Shown here: positions 47,501 through 59,400 of the stretch, piece by piece
How positions within the stretch are numbered: position 1 is the stretch's first letter
Layout: each line of letters starts with the position of its first letter
NCBI GenBank assembly: GCA_947561715.1
Contig: OX387203.1
Span: 8,742,001 to 8,806,000 of the forward strand
Length of the DNA: 64,000 bases
Reading direction: 5' to 3'
From: Ascidia mentula
Taxonomy: Eukaryota; Chordata; Ascidiacea; Phlebobranchia; Ascidiidae
The notes under the pieces: generated by a model
The model's database searches: none
The model's input: the letters and a program-made list of their open reading frames with translations, nothing else
What the model was told of the DNA's origin: nothing
Made by a program: the position numbers and the translations under genes

Positions 47501-49924
47501 TCAGTGATCACTAATAACACGTGCGGAGGGGAGGAGTGCCCGACCCTGCAGGAAGTTGAGAGTTGTGAAGTGATTTGTTACAATGGAGCAACTGCGACTG
47601 CTTCAGGTTGTTTATGTCAACCAGGGTGGAGCGGTCTGTGTTGCGATCAAGGTATTTTGTTTAATTATGTGGTTTGTTATATCGAATTTTTTTGTGATGT
47701 AATGAGTAATCTGCAGCTTCGAAAGCTTTCAAAAGTGTTACAAAACTCTTTTGGAATTTTGAAAGAACAGCACAGTAAATGAGTAATCTGCAGCAATGTT
47801 AGTATTTACGTGGCTGTCTGCATTTCCAGACGTTGACGAGTGCACGCAACAAGGAAGTAGTTCATGCCCCTTGAATTCAGTCTGCGTCAACACAGAAGGA
47901 AGTTATCGATGTGAGTGCGTCTCAGGCTACCAGAAAAACAGCAACATGGAATGTGAAAGTAGGTTTTTGGCTCGTGTTGCATTTTATTGTGAAAAACTCC
48001 GAAACTTTTTGAAAAAACATGTTTACTTCTAAATTGGTTATTTAGTGTTGAAGCATTCATTACGCGGTTTGTTCTTAGCGTCCATGCAACAAAAGTTTTG
48101 AATAACAACAAATTTTAAACCTTCTGTTGCAGATGTTGATGATTGCATTAGCGAGATTTCGAATTGCCACCAAAACGGTCGATGCGTTGACACTGAGGGA
48201 AGTTTTTTTTGCATGTGCGAGCATGGATTTTCGGGAAATGGAATAGTCTGCTTAGGTATGCCACTGGTCTTTTTTTATTCATTTAAACAAAATCGGCTGC
48301 AGAATCCTTACACTATTAACAGTAATTTTAATTAGACGACAAAACAAGAACAAGCATTCATGATATTAGATTTTTTTTAATTTTAGGTCAACATAGTTAA
48401 TGATTCAATTTTGGAATTATGTATTTTATTCGGGCAGATATTAACGAGTGTGAAGCAAACACTGCTACCTGCCCAGACAACACCATATGTGTCAACACTA
48501 AAGGAAATTATTCATGTCCTTGTCTAACTGGCTTCGTGTCTCAATTTGGGCTATGTTCTGGTTCGTACTGACAAAATAGTGATGGTTGTTCGATAGTTAA
48601 TGTTAGGTTTGAAAACACAGTTCACATTTTTCAATTAAGCATTCAACAATTTTGGACACTGTTTTGTGAGCCCACGCAATGTAATAGCTGAAATTGCTAA
48701 GTTAAGCGGTTGTAAAGCGGGCGACTTTAGCATGGAAAAAGTATGCATAATTTCAGAAATATTTGCTTGTTATATTTTGTTGAACAGATGTTAACGAGTG
48801 CCAGCAAGGGAATGCCGGGTGCGCTGTCAACGCAAATTGCGAAAACACGTTCGGTTCGTACAAATGCTTCTGCAATGAAGGAATGTCCGGGGACGGAAGG
48901 ACTTGTGTTGGTAAGAATTAAACTTGCTTATGTTTGCTTGTTTGGCAACTGGTGATTTGAAACGAAACATTCAACATAAATAATAACTACTATAAGTCCT
49001 CACCAATATCAACCAACACAAAAAATTAAACATCTGCTTTAAAACACACGTTATCCTTGAGTTTAGTTTGCGTTTCATTCATCAAAAATATCACGTTTTA
49101 TTGGGGATTTCCGTAACAATTTAATAGTAATGATGTAAATACAGTACAGTTAGGGCTTGTCACACCTATGCCACCATCCATTTTCAAAATGATTTATTAA
49201 GGTTTTATTCTGTGATTTCAGGTATGATTTAATAAAACACTTTTGCCTTGAAGACATCGACGAATGTAGCGACCCACAGAAGAAACCTTGCACCGGTGAC
49301 TACATGGAATGTCAAAACACAGTGGGTAGTTTTCAATGTACATGTCCTTCCTACATGGGCCTCCAAGATGGAAACTGCGTTGGTAAAAACTACTTTGCAA
49401 ATTTTTATTTGAATGTAAAAGAGGGTGTATTGAGCGTACAACCAAAGCTATCAACAACCTTTTGTGCAATAGTGTAGATTGATTTACAAATACAAATCAA
49501 GCAGCATTGATGAATAATTGATCTAATCTAATAATCTAATCTAATTACCCCTACTGGCATGTGACAAACTTTCGGTTTAGAACTTCCGCCAAACTTTGTA
49601 TCGAGGAAAAAGAAAGAACCGTCAGCGTCAGGCGGAACCATAATTATAAAGTTGACGCTTTACGTGCTTTCGGGAATCGTGGTGATCCTACTGCTCGTAT
49701 TTGTTGCAGTGCAGGTAAATTACATCTTTATAATGTATTCCAGTACGTTTTTTATGCCAACTGTTGTAACTGTGTAATCCATGCTCATGTTGTGCTTTTT
49801 AACCAATTTATTGTATAAGGTGTACAAAGGAGTGGCAAATTCAGAGACCGAAATATTGACAAATCCGTCTCACTGTGAACACAACGCAATAAAACTGGAC
49901 GAAATTAATGACGAAGATCTTTAA
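41598..49924 (+). CDS. TSR/cbEGF paralogue D, single-pass membrane protein
   Basis: Fourteen exons: 41598-41658, 41784-41950, 42533-46538, 46718-46803, 46874-47018, 47172-47302, 47418-47651, 47830-47958, 48133-48255, 48438-48560, 48788-48910, 49254-49382, 49581-49714 and 49820-49924. From exon 2 on, one frame stays open (about 1.88 kb of residues). Domains: TSR 1; two TSRs, 17 tandem TSRs and five diverse TSRs in the 4-kb exon; two more TSRs; a TSR/EGF; five cbEGFs; a basic RKKK patch; a transmembrane helix (about 23 residues rich in I, L and V); and a 34-residue acidic tail ending NDEDL. The signal exon is one T shorter than in C (CTTTCG against CTTTTCG), so the ATG at 41598 is out of frame. 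Either this is a base error, an alternative first exon exists, or the copy is impaired. AATAAA follows at 49980. Confidence 0.83.
42122..42357. mobile_element. MITE-family insertion in intron 2 of gene D
   Basis: Nearly identical to the copy in gene C, reflecting the recent C-D duplication. Confidence 0.6.
42863..45720 (+). repeat. Tandem 168-bp TSR-coding array of gene D (17 units)
   Basis: Same unit as the gene C array, 17 copies, no frame shift, 56 residues each. The first unit ends SRYNSVLCP, replacing a TSR cysteine with tyrosine, and unit 3 ends SKCKSVLCP. The last units are of the ACFGPS/SSGC subtype, as in gene C, so array ends are conserved while the middle varies in number. Confidence 0.95.
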
Positions 49925-49979
49925 CATCTGAATGTGACACTTTTGACATTGAAATATGTCCTCACATGTGTTGTTTACA

Positions 49980-49985
49980 AATAAA
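49980..49985 (+). promoter_or_regulatory. Polyadenylation signal of gene D
   Basis: AATAAA lies 56 bp after the TAA at 49922-49924, in AT-rich sequence, and fits the expected position for the end of the gene D transcript. Confidence 0.6.
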
Positions 49986-50039
49986 GCTTTGGAATATTTT
50001 TCGCATATTTGATCATTTTATGACACTATTCTTTTGAAA

Positions 50040-52300
50040 TTAAAAGAAAACAAGTCGTTCATTACAAAACATGAGACATCTTCCTTTAAATCAGGACGTT
50101 TTCTGATGTTTTGCAACATGTTTAATAAACAAACTGACAAAGAATTTTACTACAGTATTCGTATATTTTCCACGAAAGATTTTTTGCCAGCGCAATTCCT
50201 AACATCGTCTCTCAAATCTTCAACATCGATAAAGCAACATATCGAAAATCGTTCGTCATATCGACAATCGTACGATTTCAGTACAGAATTTTATAAAGCA
50301 ACTAATAACGTTTATTTAAAGAAATCAATGTCGTGATTTCGCCTTTTGATAGTTTGCACAAAACCCGTTGTTGTTGAATTCTTTTTCATCATGGTTCTGC
50401 AGCTAAACCACACTAGGAAACCGTTTTCCTAAGAAAAAATGTAATACTTTTTGAGCAAGTGCAAATTTACAGACGAATTACCCAGAGTTCGCTAACTAGC
50501 CTTGTTGACCTGGATGCAAACAGATGACCACTGTTTCGACTTGAGTCTCAGTGGTCACCATCTTGCTTAGTTTCGTAGTGTTACAAGCGTGCAATTTCAG
50601 GTCTATACACTCTGACAGTGAAGGATTGACCACAACAAATTACCAAGTCGAAAGAACTTTTGTGTCCTGTTTAGAACGGTTTAGCGAAAGACATCATGAG
50701 CCACGACGAAGTTTTCTTCACTTTTTGTTTTGTTAAAGAGTGGTGTAATGAAAGGTGTTTAAGATAGTATGGAATATACCCTACAGAATCCCAGAAGAAA
50801 TCCATATAAATTTATATGCAAGATCAAGAAATGCATCGTGATTTAAAATATTTAACCTACAAAAGAAGAAATTAAAATTGTCGGAAGGTGTCGCTGCAGA
50901 GCATTATAGTTCCGGCTGTGTAAGGGTGATATTGGATTTTCGCTTAAACGGTAATTAAACACTCAGTTAGAAGGCTACGTTTACATATCCTCGTGCAGTC
51001 GGTTTATTTTTGACAATATGTCGATTATTTCGCATCAGAGCTAAAAATAATAAAATATGACTTGTTTGCTGGGATTTCTCCGTTTGGATTTCCACAAGTT
51101 TTGGTGCTTTCTGCTCATTCATTTTTCTGTTCATTATTTTTGTTGACACAATCCAAAGTCATCCATTCAGTTCCCAAGTCGCAAAAAATTCTTTGAGCAC
51201 AAGGTTTTCGAACACTGTTTAATCTGGATTGGTGCCTGGTCTTTTAAGCGGCGAGTCAGAATATTTTCCAAAGAAAGTTACAAGAGAACTATTTACACAA
51301 GCAAGGGAAGTTAAAATGGAGACTTGATCGTAACACGCACGAGGAAATGGGGTGCGATGTATTAATTTTTTCGACACGTAGCAAGTTTTTGGTCACAATG
51401 CATTTCTTGATCTCGTGTATAAATTTCAATGGGCCTCCTCTAGGATTCTGTAGGTTATATTCCATGATATCTTTAACACCGTCATTACACTGGTTAACAA
51501 AACAAAAAGTAAAGAACACTCTTACTTGTTTAGGCTCTGAATATCTTTCGCTACACCGTTCTAAGCAGGACACAACGATCTTTCGGATGGGTAGTTTGTT
51601 GTGGACAACTCTTCACTAACAGAATATATAGGTCTAAAATAACCACATTTGCACGCTTCGAACGCCACCAAACTAAGCAAGATGGAGCCAATGACATGAA
51701 TTATGTGAAATTAAGACAGATGGCCACTGTTTTTGCATATTAGGTCTCATCAGTAAAGCTTAGTGTGACTCAGGACGAAACAGTAGCCATCTGTGTGCAC
51801 ATCACATAAAGCAACGAAACTAGTTAGCGAACTCTGGGGAATTCCTTGTGTTAAATTGCACATGCCTAAAAAATTTAAACGGTGTTTGTTCAGTGAATGG
51901 TTTCCTAATGGTTTAGCTGTCGACTGATTAAAAAGAATTCAACAACAACAGGTTTTGTGCAAACTATCAAAAGGCACAAAATCACCGATTTGATTTCTTT
52001 GAAAGGTATGTTTTTCGTATAATTGTCGATTTTCGACACTTTAAGTATCGTCCAGGCAAATTGCAAAAGAATGGGGATCGATTTCCAAAGTCACTTAACA
52101 AGCATTGTCCATATATTGAAGATTTTAGAGACGATTTCAGGAATTGCGCTGACAAAAAACTTTTGTGGAAATCATATGATTTTTGTCGTGCTAAAGTGAT
52201 TTGTTATGGTGTATATTAAACATGCTGCAAAATATCAGGAAACTCCCTGATTTGAAGGAGGATGATTCATGTTTTGTAATGAACGCCTTGTTTTCCCACA
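50040..52300. repeat. Large degenerate inverted duplication (arms about 0.8-0.9 kb)
   Basis: The left arm (about 50040-50850) matches the reverse complement of the right arm (about 51385-52300) in the same order. Landmarks are a GTTCATTACAAAACATGA block (50058 and 52280), TTTTGATAGTTTGCACAAAAC (50345 and 51965), ACCCAGAGTTCGCTAACTAG (50480 and 51825), GACCACTG/CAGTGGCC blocks (50527 and 51725) and GATCAAGAAATGCATCGTG (50823 and 51395). Similarity is roughly 70-80 percent by eye, so the event is old. Coding-like patches exist (minus-strand frame 51289-51573; plus-strand frame about 52000-52220 reading FERYVFRII...), but none is recognised. It may be two relic copies of one gene or a foldback element. 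Confidence 0.7.
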
Positions 52301-52385
52301 TTATAGCTTTCAGTATATATCGATAAGGAACTGATTGATTTGAAAATACTGTCAAAAATGACAAAATGGGCGAAAAAAATTCCAG

Positions 52386-52770
52386 TTTAAGAACTCATTT
52401 TCGAACTCATACTGGAGAAAAGCCGTTTAAATGTGAAATATGTGATAATTTTTTTCTGATAAAGGCAGTCTTATAGGGCACATTCGAACTCATATTGGAG
52501 AAAAAACGTTCAAATGTGAAATATGTAATAAATCTCTTTCTGAAAAACACAATTTCAGAACGCACTTTCGAATTCATACTGGAGAAAAACCGTTCAAATG
52601 TGATATTTGTGAAAAAACATTTCGACAGAAAAACCAGAGAAATGCTCACCTTCAAACTCATATAGGAAAAATCATTAAAAAGCTTGCAACATATGTAATA
52701 GACTTTTTCTGCAAGGAATGCATCGTGAACATTTACCGTCGGATCCACACTGGAGAAACATCGTGAAGAT
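52386..52770 (+). pseudogene. C2H2 zinc-finger gene relic
   Basis: Three to four degenerate C2H2 fingers can be read, with the typical linker HTGEKPF followed by KCxIC (52398 onward, about 52495 and 52575). The frame changes after the first finger and again near 52660, and the last finger has lost its cysteine pair spacing. It starts about 80 bp after the right arm of the inverted duplication and may belong to the same dead gene. Products of this family bind DNA; this one is almost certainly not translated. Confidence 0.75.
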
Positions 52771-54833
52771 GTAGTTAAACCTTTTCAACACAACCTCGGG
52801 ATTTGCACCGTCTAACTTGCTCTTGACAAAAGAAAAAACCAGCGGATTGCAACATGTCAGATGAAGATTTCAAGGAAATTAAACAACACAAAATATCGTA
52901 TACTGATAATATATGTCTCATGCAATATGTTTTTAAGAATCGTTGGTGATGCTATATGGATTGATAATTAGATTTTAATCTATGCCAAATAGTCATGACA
53001 TTACGTCATCGGGAACAACTGTGCCAGCGCGAGCGTAAACGCAGTGTATGTGTCTTCAAATGCTGTTGAAATTTTTCGCGGAACTTTGTCATTTCCTTTC
53101 TTCCTTTTAAATGTTTTTTCCAAGTACTGTGCCTGGTATTCTGTATGGTTGCCTCGTGAACTACTATGTAACAAGAGATAAGTTATCGTGCCTGTCTTGT
53201 GCCCCGTCAAACGGAACTTAGTAAGAATAAAATTGTACGTATTATTTGGAAGAATCATTCATAATCGAATAAGATCAGACTATATGACCAAAAATATAGC
53301 TATGCACAAAGTAAAGTGCAACATACTTTGTCGATCGTTGTATGCTACATGTTTTACAACTTTAATATCAGAGGTAAGATAGCCTTAATCTTCATTCAAA
53401 TTTTCCTATTAAGCACGTATCAACTAGTACGACTAATTTGAACTTGTTGTTAGTAAATTCATTCAGAATGCTGAAAAATTATCTCTAATATTAAACTCAC
53501 TTTGTATGTGCCTACGAACATTACACTTTATGTAGAAATAATGGGTATGGTTTTCTTTCAAACAATTCATCAAGGGTTTCTAACCAGCGTGATACTGGTT
53601 TTCAAAACCTTTGCAAATTAGTTAGGGGCCATTTAACTGTAGCTTTTTGGCATTTCATCCGTCTATTAAGCAAACGCCCAAGGTGTTGGCAATAGTGGAG
53701 CGGTATGTATGTGTTTCATGACACGTTGCAGCGCACTGTATAATGTATAATGTGGTTTATAAATTTAGCCAATTGAAAAGTCCTGCACTGAATTGTTAAA
53801 ACAATAAATCCACAGCAAAATGACAGTCACAATTAAACGATAAAAATTTGAGGAAAAAGTTGATAAGATTTATAGCAAAATGAGTGATAAACTGTTATTT
53901 AATTTTCAACTTTGCACTGAAATGCAATGGGTTCAAATAAACCAAGCTCGAATATGATTTGTGTCGTGTTGTTTCATCAAAATCAGTTTCAGATCAGCAA
54001 AAAACACGTCACAAGACTCGACTTGTAATGACCGCCGATTTCCGTATTCGTTAATACGATTGTATGATTTTCAGCCTCTGGCGCTAGAAGAATTGTGTAA
54101 ATAATCGCCAATATTACTCAGAGGAAATATCGAATACTTCTGGAACGTCGGACGGAACGAAGGATGCAGACAGAGGCTTTCCTGTAGTAGTCCCACAGCC
54201 TTCTGGCATCCGGTTCAACGACTGACCCTTTTCATTGCAACTTGTTAAACACGTGTGACCTGTTCACATTCAATCTGCCACCCAACTAGTCTCTGCCACT
54301 TAACTTACTGCCTATAGCACAGCAGTTACTCGCTCAGTCAGTCTAGTATTTATCATTATCTCACAAAAGCACGTTTTATGGTAACTAACTTGCTACAATT
54401 CAGTCACGTGTTTTCATTCTTAAACATTAACTCGAAGTCATTTACGCGCTTTGACAATTTAACAAACGCTAATTGATACTGAAACGTGTTCTTCAACTGA
54501 TGAATAACTCTGCTCGCGGATTCAAAACCAGTAGTCGTAGGTAAAGAACACACACAACAGACTTAGTTTCAAACATTTGGAGGCTGCAGAACTGGTAGAT
54601 GGAATTGAATAGTAATTTTTGCGAACTCTAATCGTTAAAAATAAAGGAAAATGCACAATTCTTGAAAAATTATTTCACTTTCAGGTTATATAGGGGAGAC
54701 CGGGGATACCTCGGACACGGGGATACCTCGGACCAGGTATTTTACGTCACAATTAGGTATTGTTAAGACACTTTTACAAAAGCCTTATGTCTCCATCAAA
54801 CGTTAACAGGAACTTTGGAATTAAATCATGTCT
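52771..54833. other. Intergenic, nothing recognised
   Basis: AT-rich. Small frames at 53001-53258 (minus) and 53188-53382 (plus) have no recognisable domain. A short tandem duplication (GGGGATACCTCGGAC repeated) lies at about 54705-54737. Confidence 0.4.
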
Positions 54834-56433
54834 GCAGAATGAATATCGTGTACGGTGAAGAGAATGCGATGCGATTTTAACGTGAGTCAAAACAGGTTAA
54901 ATTTTTTTTATGTTTCGAATTTTTGATCACACCGAGATTCGAATCCAGATGGCTCGGGGTTTCTTAAATGATGTTGCCAATTGCTCATATTTTTTTTTAC
55001 CGCACCGATGTTTGAGCCTAGGATATCCTGGCCACGAATCCCGATCAGGTTTTCTTCTTGGTATATGGGTCAGGCACATGGCCAATGCTGCCAATCACCC
55101 GCCCCAATTGCTCATCGACCATTAACTCATAACTAAAACAGCTCAACAGCGCCCACGTCCGGGTAATAGATTTTGTGTTTTCATTCGCTGAACGTGTTGT
55201 GGAGCATCTAAGATGTTCTGCACACGTAAATTTGTACGTGAAGAACGAATTCGAATTCGCTTCGCCCAATCGCTCCTCCCTTTTCATGTGCAAGAGGAGC
55301 GCTGGCGCACTCAATTGTTCTCGCGTTTAAACGGTTCAAATGAGGTGTATTGAATTCGAATCGCTTTCAAACTACTTCGCTTTTTAACAAATGCAACCGG
55401 TTTTTAGGTTGTTAACTTTGTCACATTGCATCAGATAAATGATAAACATTGAAAGACAAGATGTGCTTGAAATTGCTTTTATAATTGTTTTTTTTACGCC
55501 CTATGGCTTGTACAAGTTTTTCTTAGCACTTCTATGATGGTTTGTTTTCCGAGGGTTGCGCTTAGTTTTGTTCCCAATGGTTGACGGCGACTGTGCTGTA
55601 GTCACCACAAATTGGATGTCTTGCTTGACTGCTCGCGTACAAGATCATTGTAGGACCTATTATGTGGAAACAGTGGACCTTTCTATGGCTCAATATTGAA
55701 AACATATTGGTTACATAGCTTTAATGCCAATCGTTGAGGTGTTGGTCGTATAGCATCTTGACCGAGGAAATCCAGCTGCGCAATGTACGAAGCGGAATGT
55801 GATCTTGAATGTGGTTTTGTTCAGTCGCCCATGTCATGCAGTCAAGTGTATCCTTAATTTCGACAGAGCTGGTTTGCGCGAAAGGGAAGTAGGTGTGGGG
55901 ACGGAAAAAGAAATACCTACTAGTTTTTCATTGCGGCATTTCAGTAGTGAGCTGACAGGGTTGCAAAATATACTGCAAATTTGTTGTGATTATTGTATGA
56001 TGTCGTTGTGTTACTTTTTGCCACCAACACTGGTTACAGCTGTAATTTTGATTGACATAAGACTCAATTAGCGGTACAATTCGCGTTTTGTGTTTATTGT
56101 TACAACTTATATACAGTTTATAGCAGTGGTGGGATTTAAATATTGAAGAATTTTGCTGGAGGCCAAGCATAGATGATTTGCATGTTTATTATAAATGACA
56201 TTTTCAGGTTTCACTGGCATTGCATCCATGCTAAGTGGAAGCGCTTTTTTGACGGGTTTAAATCGACATCGAAAAAATCATCAGTTCATTATATTATCCT
56301 GGACACGTAGGGCCACTGTGCTCTGTCGACTAAAGTTGAAAATTTTACACAACGGCAAATCGCTTGCTGGCAAAAAAAACTCTAGCTTGGGATATCCATG
56401 TTTATGTGATATGTCCAAAACTTTTATTTGACC
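54834..56433 (+). repeat. 1.6-kb direct repeat, copy 1 (5' flank of the GTPase gene)
   Basis: The stretch from about CAGAATGAATATCGTG to CAAAACTTTTATTTGA is repeated at 62408-64000 with roughly 90 percent similarity and small indels. It lies directly upstream of exon 1 of the GB1-type GTPase, so it probably contains the promoter. It also holds a tRNA-like repeat (54915-55110) and a copy of the MITE-family motif (about 55580-55630). Confidence 0.85.
54915..55110 (-). repeat. tRNA-like repeat, diverged copy
   Basis: On the minus strand, GGATTCGAATCTCGGTGTG and a second block GATTCGTGGCCAGGATATCC correspond to parts of the 29262 repeat. A matching copy sits at 62505-62720. Confidence 0.4.
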
Positions 56434-56478
56434 CTTCATGTTATTAGTTATAGGAGCTTTATTTTGTGAAGTGATCTC

Positions 56479-59400
56479 ATGTTTCGAAGCGTACAGCAAG
56501 CGCTTCCAAGTGCGCCTTGTGGTAAGTAACTGTATGCAAATGTAGTATTAAACATTATCTACCCTAGCATATGTTGATGTATAATGACTTTCTTCTTAAT
56601 AACTACACTAAATAAAATTTTTAAACTAGTCTGGTCGTATTTAAGCGGTTACAATAACAACGAAGAAAGAAGTAAACAAGGAATATGTGCACGTGATTGA
56701 CCAAAATAAAATCGAAAAAGTGTTTGGAAGAAACGATGTTCGAAACTCCCCTGTTGCAATCTATTCAATTGCAGGATGCTTAAGAAAGGGAAAGTCCTTT
56801 TTTATGAACTTGGTATCAAGATACTTGGACTTTCTTGTGAAAAGCCAGGTTAGTTCATATGCCAACATATTTTATTAAACAGGACATCACCGTCAAATGC
56901 TTTAAAGAAAGTTTGTGCATTATATTTCCGAAAATGTTTTGTACATTTATTTTGTTAAATTTGCCTCAGTTTCCTTTAAACTTGAACCTCTGATACAGGA
57001 AGACGAGTGGACAAAGGAGAAAAATGCCGAACTAAACAAGAATTTTGAATGGCGCCCGGGAACTGAGTCTCACACTGAAGGAATATTGGTTTGGAGTGAA
57101 CCGTTTTGGCTAAAAAGTAACGAACACCCAAAGGTTTGCAGCTGAATGGAATTTTATTTAATAATCTGTCCTTCTGGCACAATTAAACGTAACTTTTATT
57201 GATCGACGTTTTTCTTGCTATTCAGCTATGGGCTTCCTCAGGATAATAAATATTTCAAATAGAATATATTCAAAAACGATTTTCAATCTATAATGTGTAG
57301 TTTCACCTTGTGGGTCTGTTCCTTGTTTAGTGTTGTAGTTAGTATAAACAACAACAGCATTACACAATCACGTGAAAAAAATATGCTGCGGTAATATGTA
57401 TGTTTTTGCATCTACAGATAGCTGTGTTTCTCATGGATACACAAGGTGTTTTTGACGGGAAAAATTCGGAGTTTTCCGATTCTGTTGTGTTCTGTTTAAG
57501 TACTTTTTTAAGTTCATGCCAGATTTACAATGTAACGGGCATGATAGATTCATCACATTTGAATAAACTGAAGGTCGGTTTTGACATACATAGATAATAA
57601 CCTTAACTAACTTTTTAATCTAATATTTGTATTCAGACGTTTTCAGTTTGTGGAAGTCATGTGTTTGGTGCAAACCTGTGTGAAAGTTACCAAGTAAGAT
57701 GGTTGATTTTAAAGTAATATTGTGCGACGAATCTTGCCTTTAACGCACCAAAATCATTAACAATGTATTGTTAAAATCGGTAGACGTTGCTCTTTCTTGT
57801 GAGGGATTGGCAAAACGCAGGATATGAACTCGGTTTTGAAGGTGGTAGACTCCATCTAAAGAAAGAAATGCAACAACATAAAAAAAAGTCTGCAGAGCAT
57901 CAATCTTTATGCAGAAACATCTTTCAAAGAAGTAAATTGCGCTTTGCTTCCGCACCCTGGAAATAAAATAACATGGAGAAACGAAACCAACACTAAAGCT
58001 AGTATAAAAGGTATGTTATATATTCTTATGCATTTTTATGCCTAATGTTTCACCAAATGCACAAGCTAGAAAACGAAGAACCATATTTTATTTGCTATAT
58101 CCCAATATTTCTGATACAACTTATGTATTTCTGTCTTTCTCCAACACTTATCATTAAATGACAGTTACCTCACATCAATTACAGTTTTGTAGGTTTGTTT
58201 TGGTTTGAAAACTATTTTAAAATATTTTTAAACACAGATATTGACTCAATGTTTTTGGAAGCAACTGACAAAGTACTAAAAAAAATGTTTGAGGAAATCC
58301 AAGTAAAGAAACTTAATGATACGACGCTCAAAGGAGAGGATATTATCAATATGGCAATAGCAATTTCGGAAAAAATTTAAAAAAACCTATTGGATCCAAA
58401 GGGAATCTTTCAGGTTTTATGTGTGTTATTGTTAAAACTATTTCTTTCACTTTTGAGACTATATTCAGGCATTATCGACAACAATTGTTGCAAATCTTGT
58501 GAAGAGCAGCGAAGATTTTTTCTACACAGAAATACAGGTCTGTCCTTGGCGATTAATCATAACTGCTTTAAACTTTCTAGTATGCTTGTTTTTCAGGTCG
58601 CCTCAGCTGAAAACAAATACATGTCCAAAGAAGTTTTGGAAAATACTCATTCAAAAATTGTTAATATAATGATGAGAATGTTTAACACCAGACTAAAGCC
58701 TGAATTGCAGCACTTTGTTTCACAAAGTCGACTTGATTTGGAAAAGAGTCTTGAAGAAAGAATCTTTTTTGAAGAAAATCTAAACAATATTTCAAGGGTA
58801 TATTGTCTGTATATATTTTAAGGTTGTTGGCAATGTAGTATTGTGCTGCATTTATATTTGCAGGAACTATATTTTTGTTTGTCAACTAAAAACCTTGGCA
58901 TTAGGATGAATAGATAGTATCTGGTTCATTCGATTTATTTTTTTATGCACAGGAAGGTGTGTGGGAGCTATACCGTTTGTTGATGGAAGACTGCTTCGAT
59001 GCATGCCTTGATGAGTATAAGGTTTGTGTGCAAACAGAACAGTACGTTACAAACAGCTTAACGCTAATCGAATGACTTTAGAGAATATACGGAAGACACG
59101 TGAAACAATGTCGCTTCTTGTCTGCTGATAGAATAAAGGAAGAATTTGGTGAAATAAAAAACAACGCAATAAAACCGTTCAAGTACACTGCAGGCGACAA
59201 AGTGGTTGACAAAACTTTTGAAACAGAACTGCTGATTGAACTGGAAAAGAAGCTTGACCTATTATTAAGGGTATTTGTGGAGGATAATGAACTACAAAAG
59301 GTAAAACCAAACAATTTTTTTCTTTATTTAGTTGTTAAAAGGACTTTAGAGCGTAGCCTAATTTTTCAAAAACGATGAAACAAGTTTATTGCAAAAGAAA

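Noticed and set aside
50034-50336. 100-codon frame after gene D as a new gene
   Set aside because: It lies in the left arm of the inverted duplication and the matching part of the right arm is not open.
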